NCBI GenBank assembly: GCA_947468665.1
Contig: CANILH010000024.1
Location: 1-38,799 of the forward strand
Length of the DNA stretch: 38,799 nt
Origin: Oligoflexales bacterium
GTDB lineage: Bacteria > Bdellovibrionota_B > Oligoflexia > Oligoflexales > RGVZ01
Direction of reading: 5' to 3'
The notes under the pieces were generated by a model. The model was not told where the DNA came from. It saw only the letters and a program-made list of their open reading frames with translations, and did not search any database. Below are positions 33,850 through 38,799 of the stretch, piece by piece (position 1 is the first letter of the stretch; each line of letters starts with the position of its first letter). A program made the position numbers and the translations under genes.

Positions 33850-34614
33850 CTATTTCAAATTTACAAACGGCACGGAGCTACCCATCATATACTGTGGTAG
33901 CTTTCCATCCCATTTTTGTACGGCCTCGTAGTCAACGAGCCCTTTGTTGGCCTGCAGAGCTTGTGAGCGAATTCTCATTGACTTAGCTTCTGCTTCGGCT
34001 GCAATTACTTTTTGTTTTGCTTGCTCCTCGACTTCGACAGTTTTATTTTTTGATTCCGAAGCCTTTTGTACAGCGATTACTTTGGCCTCAACGGCTTTTT
34101 CGTAGCCATCATCAAAATCAAGATTGGTGAAATCAATTCGTGTCACGACAATATCTCGAGTCTTAAGGCTGTCGACGAGCTGCTTAAAGACGGCGAGTTT
34201 TGCTTCTTCGCGTTTACCGACTAGATCATCAGCAATATACTTGCCAACAACGTCTTTAATGGAGCCCAAAGTTGCTGGCATGACCATTTTTTTATCCCAA
34301 TCCCAGCCAAACTGCCGGTAAATTTCGTTTACTTTTGTAGGGTCCGGATAGTAAGTCATCGCAAACGTAATGTTTACATTTTGGGTGTCACGCGTAAACG
34401 CCGGTGTGGTGTGTTCCAGTTTTTGTTCGCGCACCTCAAATTCAACGATGGCCGATGTGAAGGGATTATAAAAATGAAGTCCTTCCGGTAATGGATCTCC
34501 TACAACTTTCCCAAATTCTGTTTGAATCCCCCGAAATCCAGTGTTTACTTGTTTAAAACCACAGCTCACAAAAAAAATTGAAACGGCTACAGTCATTAGG
34601 GTTACGAAGTGCAT
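33850..34614 (-). CDS. SPFH/prohibitin-domain lipoprotein
   Basis: This 254-residue protein has a lipobox-like signal 'VSIFFVSCGF' (C18) and an SPFH (stomatin/prohibitin) domain from about 24 to 175, with 'NTGFRGIQTEFGKV' and 'EGLHFYNPFTSAIVEFEVREQ', then a charged coiled-coil 'VEVEEQAKQKVIAAEAEAKS' at about 193-215. SPFH proteins assemble into rings around membrane complexes; most are anchored by a helix, so a lipid anchor with periplasmic exposure is unusual. It is convergent with kup. No adjacent NfeD or protease gene is present. Confidence 0.8.
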   Translation of the reverse strand: MHFVTLMTVAVSIFFVSCGFKQVNTGFRGIQTEFGKVVGDPLPEGLHFYNPFTSAIVEFEVREQKLEHTTPAFTRDTQNVNITFAMTYYPDPTKVNEIYRQFGWDWDKKMVMPATLGSIKDVVGKYIADDLVGKREEAKLAVFKQLVDSLKTRDIVVTRIDFTNLDFDDGYEKAVEAKVIAVQKASESKNKTVEVEEQAKQKVIAAEAEAKSMRIRSQALQANKGLVDYEAVQKWDGKLPQYMMGSSVPFVNLK

Positions 34615-34641
34615 AGTGATGGGTTTCTCCAGTTATGGTAA

Positions 34642-34995
34642 ATCGATGTGATCAGAAGCGGAGTGTACGCCAATCAATCTTTACCGCAACCCGTTTGGGT
34701 GGGCGATCACGGCAGCGCTGTGATTATCGAAAAGCTGATGAAAATTTTGCGCCGATAAAGCTCAGAAGGTAATCCTGTGCATTTTGCGGCGTTACTCGCA
34801 TACAAAAATCGATTGATTTACGGCGCTCAGTGACGCGCGGATATTATTACCGCTATCGAGCGCGGGGCTAAAACTCCAATTGAGATCAGTCGCATGTGTG
34901 GCGCTAGTTATGAGCCGTGCCACCGCGTCCTCTCAGAGCTAAAAGACGCCGGCATCCTGGAAGGTCTGGTAAAGCGCGTTCGTCGGGCAATTTAA
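34642..34995 (+). pseudogene. decayed winged-helix gene remnant with two in-frame stops
   Basis: One reading frame stays coherent across 118 codons but is broken by TAA at 34756 and TGA at 34831. The C-terminal section reads like a winged helix-turn-helix domain ('KTPIEISRMCGASYEPCHRV' then 'LSELKDAGILEGL'), ending 'KRVRRAI' at 34993. No start codon with a ribosome site is evident. The last 72 bases of the frame belong to a 169-bp direct repeat, whose second copy at 37502 keeps the same C-terminal peptide. Confidence 0.55.
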
Positions 34996-35092
34996 CCAGC
35001 CTCCTTGAGCCGCGTGTGCCGCGAGAAAACTACGAGCTTGCACAAAAATAAGTCGTTACATTTACGTCGCATGTAGCGATCAAATAATAGGC
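34924..35092. repeat. 169-bp direct repeat, left copy
   Basis: This segment matches 37502-37670 over 169 bases in direct orientation with about 14 mismatches (92% identity) and no gaps. It begins within the decayed winged-helix gene's 3' end, includes its stop, and continues about 97 bases past it. The region between the copies holds the P5/DUF3892 gene, a signal-peptide protein and a broken toxin-antitoxin pair. Confidence 0.8.
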
Positions 35093-35428
35093 AACGGATC
35101 CGTTGGACTAAATAAGCTGGGAAAACAAAGATTCATAGTCGCAGACGTGGACGTTTTCTTCTTTATAGTACCGATGGTAGGGCCCGGTTGAAACAAGTTG
35201 AATATTGTGAGGAGTGTCTACTATATGACGGAAGATCAAACTCCGACCCAGGACTCAAATCAACATAGCAACTATCTCCTGTGTTGAGAAAACGTTGTGA
35301 TATCGACGCTATGGATGAGAGCATACCGGCCTGGACAAAATAAAAATTGTTGTTCGACTATATTGTTGAGCAGATATGACACGTGACTTATGGTTGGAGT
35401 TGCTGACTTTTTATACCTGGAGAGGTTT
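35093..35428. other. 336-base stretch without a supported gene
   Basis: I see no gene of normal size here. A 20-codon frame at 35225-35287 follows a GAGGAG at 35209-35214 and could be a leader peptide or the start of a truncated gene. The region just before the P5-like gene is AT-rich and probably contains its promoter. The composition is visibly more AT-rich than the core genes of the window. Confidence 0.4.
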
Positions 35429-36102
35429 ATGTTCGTAAAAGCAAAACAGACCGGCAAACAAAAGGTTACATATTGGGACGAAGATGGTTCGGCTGTGACA
35501 CATGTTGGGGGCAATTGGACTTGGAGGAATCAAAATCCCAGAAACATCGGTGGCGGTGCCTGGGCTAGTAGACATGGAGCAATCGGTAAAGCTGGTAGAT
35601 TTGCAGTCTTCCCTGACTATGAAACTGGCAGAGCAGCTATCTTTGATTTACTGCAAGGACCTAACTTTAAAAATGAAACTATATGGGATGCTATAGCTCG
35701 TTATGCGCCAACGGAGGATCACAATGATGTTAAACGATATCGTGGTTTCGTTGGCAAAGTCACGGGTCTAGATCCCCTCTGACAAGAAAAATAAAAGACC
35801 TAAAGAAAGAAGAACTAGAAACACTGGTCAATGCTATTGAGCGTTTTGAAGGCAAATTCAAACCAGGAAAGATAATCAAAACTCAAAAAAAGAATAAAAT
35901 CTCAAGAATTCGGAAAGATAAAAAGGGGATTATAATCAGTTATTATATTGAAGGCCTAGGTTGGCTAAGTAAAGGTCGTGCAATTCAGCTAACAAAAGCA
36001 GGAAAAATCGATGCTGTCGTAGCACACTCAAGCACCGGAATCTCTTACCTCCGAACTCGCCCAGATCGTATGTTGGAAAATAATTTGGGAGACATGGCAT
36101 GA
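35429..36102 (+). pseudogene. 'NNPGN'/P5-type domain plus DUF3892, frameshifted
   Basis: From the ATG at 35429 (GGAGAGG four bases upstream) a 117-residue frame runs to a stop at 35782, but the protein continues in another frame from 35779 to 36102. The first part, 'NWTWRNQNPRNIGGGAWASR' and 'IARYAPTEDHNDVKRYRGFV', matches the P5/'RNNNPGN' domain found in phage-related and polymorphic-toxin proteins. The second frame continues 'KKEELETLVNAIERFEGKF' and ends in a DUF3892 domain ('GRAIQLTKAGKIDAVV', 'SYLRTRPD', 'ENNL'). The shift lies in GATCCCCTCTGA. The final ATGA overlaps the next gene. Peptidoglycan-directed activity is only an inference. Confidence 0.6.
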
Positions 36103-36860
36103 AAAATATTTTTTCTTCGTGGATAGTAGTGCCGCTTTTAATTTTGATTTTTTTCGTTGATGATTCGATTTCATGGGGCAGCAGCAATGATTTTATCGTC
36201 CATCAAAAAATTTCCCTCACTCAGAAAAGCGATGGTTTCGATGGCGTATTGGAGATTTTACGCGATAGTAGAGTGACTGATTCCGATATTAAATTAATGC
36301 AAATGCATGATCCTGATTTAGATCTAAGTAAAAAATCAAAATTCAAATCGACGCCTTTAAAATCCGCTGTTGTAAGATTAGCATCAAGAAATGGGCAGGT
36401 GATCCAGTCCTTAAATTTAGAAAATCCTTATGCCAGTTTGGAATCTATAACCACCGTAGAACCTGGCAAAAGAACTCTATTGCTGACGGAAGATTTCGGA
36501 ATAGGAATGGGCTCGTACAGCGGTCCAATCACTCGCATACTTGCTATAACGTCTCGATCAATAAAGTGGGCCACGGCAAAGAATCAAAAGACCGGAGAGG
36601 AAATTCAGATCTCTCTGATGAGAAGTCTAAAAACAGCATGGAATTTTGCTCCGAGTGTAAATGGAAGTGGAAAAGATATTCTCAAGGTTAGTTGCAGGCC
36701 TGACGAGGCTGTGACGAAATTTATCACCACGTTTTCGAGATATCATCGTGATAAACATGGGTGGACGTTCGCAACACGAACGGAGAATCTTATGTGGGAG
36801 GCCGACGATAGTGATCAGGGTTTAGGATATTCGTTGCCGGAATTCAAAATGTTCCCCTGA
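36099..36860 (+). CDS. exported protein coupled to the P5/DUF3892 gene, possible immunity protein
   Basis: This 253-residue protein has an N-terminal hydrophobic segment (about residues 8-25) that reads as a signal peptide or anchor, and no recognised domain. It contains 'TTVEPGKRTLLLTEDFGIGM' and a C-terminal 'HGWTFATRTENLMWEADD'. Its ATG overlaps the stop of the preceding frame (ATGA). An exported partner encoded directly after a possible peptidoglycan-active protein is the arrangement of effector-immunity pairs, but that is a context inference; a plain secreted protein of unknown role is equally consistent. Confidence 0.65.
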   Translation: MKNIFSSWIVVPLLILIFFVDDSISWGSSNDFIVHQKISLTQKSDGFDGVLEILRDSRVTDSDIKLMQMHDPDLDLSKKSKFKSTPLKSAVVRLASRNGQVIQSLNLENPYASLESITTVEPGKRTLLLTEDFGIGMGSYSGPITRILAITSRSIKWATAKNQKTGEEIQISLMRSLKTAWNFAPSVNGSGKDILKVSCRPDEAVTKFITTFSRYHRDKHGWTFATRTENLMWEADDSDQGLGYSLPEFKMFP

Positions 36861-36913
36861 CTGAATCACCACTGCAACACCGAGTCAGATTTTCTTCTAC
36901 ATTGAATTGGTGC

Positions 36914-37162
36914 TCAGCTAGCTTTTGTGCCAAAAGTTGAGACTTCTACCTGACGGCCACTTTTCTTGGCTTGCTTTACGATATTCTCTAAACGCTCTGC
37001 GACATCATCAGCGATCCAGTCCTCACCGCATTGACTACAGACAATCGCAGGAACATCACGAATGACGACAATACCGCTGCCAAATTCCGCCGTGAACGTC
37101 GTCATCCCATTTTTCCGTTTGCCGCCACAGATCGCACATTTAGCTTTTAAATTTTGGCTCAT
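36914..37162 (-). CDS. YgiT-type zinc-finger antitoxin
   Basis: This 82-residue protein has the YgiT-type zinc finger: C9xxC12 and C42xxC45 ('CAICGG', 'VCSQCGED'), as in the N-terminal part of MqsA, followed by a helix 'DDVAERLENIVKQAKKSG'. It is shorter than full MqsA and lacks its HTH domain, so its DNA-binding role is uncertain. It is encoded directly after a DUF4258-type toxin frame (ATGA overlap), the toxin-first order of this family, and here that toxin appears broken. Confidence 0.82.
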   Translation of the reverse strand: MSQNLKAKCAICGGKRKNGMTTFTAEFGSGIVVIRDVPAIVCSQCGEDWIADDVAERLENIVKQAKKSGRQVEVSTFGTKAS

Positions 37163-37440
37163 CGTTTTTTCCTATCGCGAAAATCTGGTCCAAACAGTTT
37201 GCTTTGTGGCTCGTACACAGTAATCACAAAAGCCGTGCCGGTGTTTAATGCAACTACAACATGCAATGGGCGCTTGCTCACAAAGCCAAGAATGAGTGCA
37301 CTCGGAAATGGTTTGTCGTCATCGTACTCTTCAATAATCTCGCCCTTTTTGCACGTTAAGATTGATTGTAGGTGAACGCTTTATAACGGAATGTATGGCT
37401 TGAGCGCCATGATAACTCAATGGTTTTATTTCTATAATTG
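37159..37440 (-). pseudogene. broken DUF4258-type toxin gene
   Basis: On the minus strand one frame from about 37380 to 37159 encodes 'LTCKKGEIIEEYDDDKPFPS', 'LGFVSKRPLHVVVALN' and 'FVITVYEPQSKLFGPDF', the recognisable C-terminal part of a DUF4258 toxin. It meets an in-frame TAA at 37381. The likely N-terminal part ('YHGAQAIHSVIKRS') lies in a different frame just upstream. A small indel near 37375 would join them. The stop overlaps the antitoxin ATG by four bases. The toxin is therefore probably inactive, leaving the antitoxin alone. A much shorter functional protein is possible but unlikely. Confidence 0.55.
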
Positions 37441-37501
37441 AATGATCAGTAACTCAAGCTGGTTTTCCCGTTTTCCCGGTGGGTGTTCGCAGGAAAATCA
37501 A

Positions 37502-37670
37502 CGCGTCCTCTCAGAGTTAAAAGACGCCGGCATCCTGGAAGGTCTGGGAAAGCGCGTTCGTCGGGCCATTTAGCCAGCCTCCTTGAGCTGCCTGTGCCTC
37601 GAAAAGACTACGAATTCGCACAAAAATAAGTCGTTACATTTACGTCGCATGTAGCGTTCAAATAATGGGC
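37502..37670. repeat. 169-bp direct repeat, right copy
   Basis: This is the partner of 34924-35092. It again contains a 'VLSELKDAGILEGLGKRVRR' C-terminus on the plus strand with its stop (TAG here, TAA in the other copy). Its right edge at 37670 is exactly where homology of a minus-strand AAA ATPase fragment stops, so the repeat end is a recombination junction. Confidence 0.8.
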
Positions 37671-37835
37671 GGTAGCTTCGAAGATTTTGCGAAACGTTGA
37701 CTGATCCCAATTGAAGTAGTTTTCCTGATGCTGGCGTAAACTTTTGGCAGGCGTTGTTTTACCCACCTGACGGGGGCCGGAGACAAATGCCATCTTACCC
37801 GAGTCAAATGGGTCGTCTACAATTGACTGATATAT
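37671..37835 (-). pseudogene. AAA ATPase (DUF4143-type) N-terminal fragment
   Basis: The minus strand reads 'SGKMAFVSGPRQVGKTTPAK', a Walker A region typical of the AAA plus DUF4143 ATPases, followed by 'YFNWDQSTFRKIFEA'. The homology stops at the edge of the 169-bp repeat, and an in-frame stop precedes it, so only about 50 residues survive out of nearly 400. The invariant Leu after GKTT is Pro here. This is a degraded remnant at the boundary of the accessory cassette. Confidence 0.6.
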
Positions 37836-37860
37836 CTAGATTTTTAGAATAATTCACCTC

Positions 37861-37890
37861 ACTGATAATTAGCCGCGGCTAGTTATCAGT
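37861..37890. repeat. 30-bp near-perfect palindrome
   Basis: The halves 37861-37875 and 37876-37890 are reverse complements with one mismatch, centred on CCGCGG. It lies 27 bases past the stop of the hydrolase gene (minus strand), where a terminator would be expected, but there is no T-tract. It could be a terminator stem without a tail or a binding site for a dimeric protein. Confidence 0.55.
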
Positions 37891-37916
37891 TCACTAAATT
37901 TTCAAAAACCTATCAA

Positions 37917-38786
37917 TTATTGCTTTAAGTTTTTGAGCGCCTTATCGACGATCTGATAGTGGGCCTGCCAGGGAATATCATGGCCGCCACCTTCAAACTC
38001 GTCGATAAATACCTTTGACTGCGCGGTGCGAAGCTGGTCATTGAAAGCTTCTGCTTGATTGGCGGGTGCTACGTCGTCAGCCTTGGCGTGATAGATCGCC
38101 ACTAACTTCGGAATTCCCGCAGCGTCCCAGGCGATGGAGCGTTTTTCCAGAGCTGAGTCACCTTCAGAGATTTTTTGTTTTTGGATGGCCGCGCGAATGG
38201 CGTCGCTTTTTGTGGAGCGTTCCGTGATCTCAAGATCATAGAAACCATTGCCGAGCAAAAGCCATTTCAGGTTTGGGTGGGACTTGGCGCTAAATGACGC
38301 GGCAATGACTCCGGTATCAAAACCCCAAAACCCTGCGACCGGGTCAATGCCAACGGCCATCTTGATGCCTGCTAGACTCGCGGCCACAGATTGGGGGCCA
38401 GCCATATCGTCATTTCCTGTTGAGCCAGCAAATGAGGGACGATTTACGGCTACAACGTTAAAGCCATTTTTTAGCAGAACCTGCGCGGTCCAGTCAGAGC
38501 AGAACGCGTCGCCTTCTGTCGCTTTGTCAGAGCCATGGAAGTAGGCCACAAAAGGCACGCCTGGTTTTAAGACGCAGCGAGCCCAGCGAGCTTTATAGGA
38601 CACGTTATTAAATTTGTAGTCAGCCATGCCGCCTGAGAATTTTGCTGGAATGGTTTTAAACTTAAAATCTTTGGCCGCGACAGGGTCAACAGTTGACGAC
38701 GATGTGTCATTGATTTTTGGGGTTGAGGCACAGCTTAGGATTATTTGGCTTAATACCGCGAGCGAGATTGCCGGAAACAATTTCAT
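37917..38786 (-). CDS. alpha/beta-hydrolase-fold lipoprotein
   Basis: This 289-residue protein has a lipobox 'IILSCAST' (C19) and an alpha/beta-hydrolase core: 'VAYFHGSDKATEG' (oxyanion region), the nucleophile elbow 'GFWGFDTG' with D157, an acid candidate in 'AKADDVAPA', and the base His in 'EGGGHDIPWQ'. The elbow carries Asp rather than the usual Ser, as in haloalkane dehalogenases and epoxide hydrolases, but family similarity is too weak to assign such an activity. GGAAGA precedes the ATG near the window end. It is a stand-alone gene. Confidence 0.75.
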   Translation of the reverse strand: MKLFPAISLAVLSQIILSCASTPKINDTSSSTVDPVAAKDFKFKTIPAKFSGGMADYKFNNVSYKARWARCVLKPGVPFVAYFHGSDKATEGDAFCSDWTAQVLLKNGFNVVAVNRPSFAGSTGNDDMAGPQSVAASLAGIKMAVGIDPVAGFWGFDTGVIAASFSAKSHPNLKWLLLGNGFYDLEITERSTKSDAIRAAIQKQKISEGDSALEKRSIAWDAAGIPKLVAIYHAKADDVAPANQAEAFNDQLRTAQSKVFIDEFEGGGHDIPWQAHYQIVDKALKNLKQ

Positions 38787-38799
38787 ATTTAGATCTTCC

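Overview
The window is a Gram-negative chromosomal segment at mid G+C, with core housekeeping genes, many Sec signal peptides and lipoboxes, TonB-dependent and beta-barrel outer-membrane proteins and one accessory stretch. A TIGR02147-family regulator (a family I associate with Bdellovibrio-type bacteria and Fibrobacter), a bactofilin and a surface VWA lipoprotein point to the Bdellovibrionota/Oligoflexia. That assignment is an inference from gene content only.

Layout. 0-1.5 kb: truncated dtd, an ExoD-family membrane protein and a small lipoprotein. 1.5-3.56 kb: a hipBA toxin-antitoxin module between two 60-bp direct repeats; the right-hand repeat is the 3' end of a rhodanese gene. 3.5-5.75 kb: a sulfane-sulfur set (rhodanese, two YeeE/YedE half-transporters, a persulfide-dioxygenase-like MBL protein). 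5.7-8.5 kb: a tandem M16 peptidase pair (one catalytic, one lacking the zinc motif). 8.5-10.6 kb: a membrane Fe-S oxidoreductase of the EtfD/FadF/HdrD type. 10.7-17.1 kb: hisS, then a close-packed run of TonB-dependent receptor, ribD, dCMP-deaminase-like gene and CDF metal exporter. 17.1-21.1 kb: GDPD plus lysophospholipase-like pair, an outer-membrane barrel protein and a VWA lipoprotein. 21.3-26.2 kb: two coupled glycosyltransferases, asnS, rplM-rpsI. 26.2-30.6 kb: a hypothetical, bactofilin, NUDIX CoA pyrophosphatase, a lipoprotein, and a TIGR02147 regulator overlapping a secreted HExxH protein. 30.7-38.8 kb: a small secreted protein, an MNT nucleotidyltransferase with a truncated HEPN partner, kup, an SPFH lipoprotein, then a decayed accessory region and an alpha/beta-hydrolase lipoprotein.

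The most unusual parts are accessory. The hipBA cassette sits between repeats of a gene 3' end whose only two differences are synonymous; removing one repeat plus the cassette joins the lipoprotein and rhodanese genes tail to tail at a shared palindromic TCATGA. A second cassette (about 35.1-37.5 kb) lies between 169-bp direct repeats (about 92% identical) that also carry a gene 3' end, a decayed winged-helix gene. It holds a frameshifted 'NNPGN'/P5-type plus DUF3892 protein translationally coupled to a signal-peptide protein (effector/immunity-like), and an intact YgiT-type antitoxin behind a broken DUF4258 toxin. Together with the truncated HEPN gene, the 31-38 kb stretch looks like a graveyard of conflict modules where antitoxins outlast toxins. 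Another oddity is a textbook intrinsic-terminator hairpin plus T-tract inside the first codons of the NUDIX gene.
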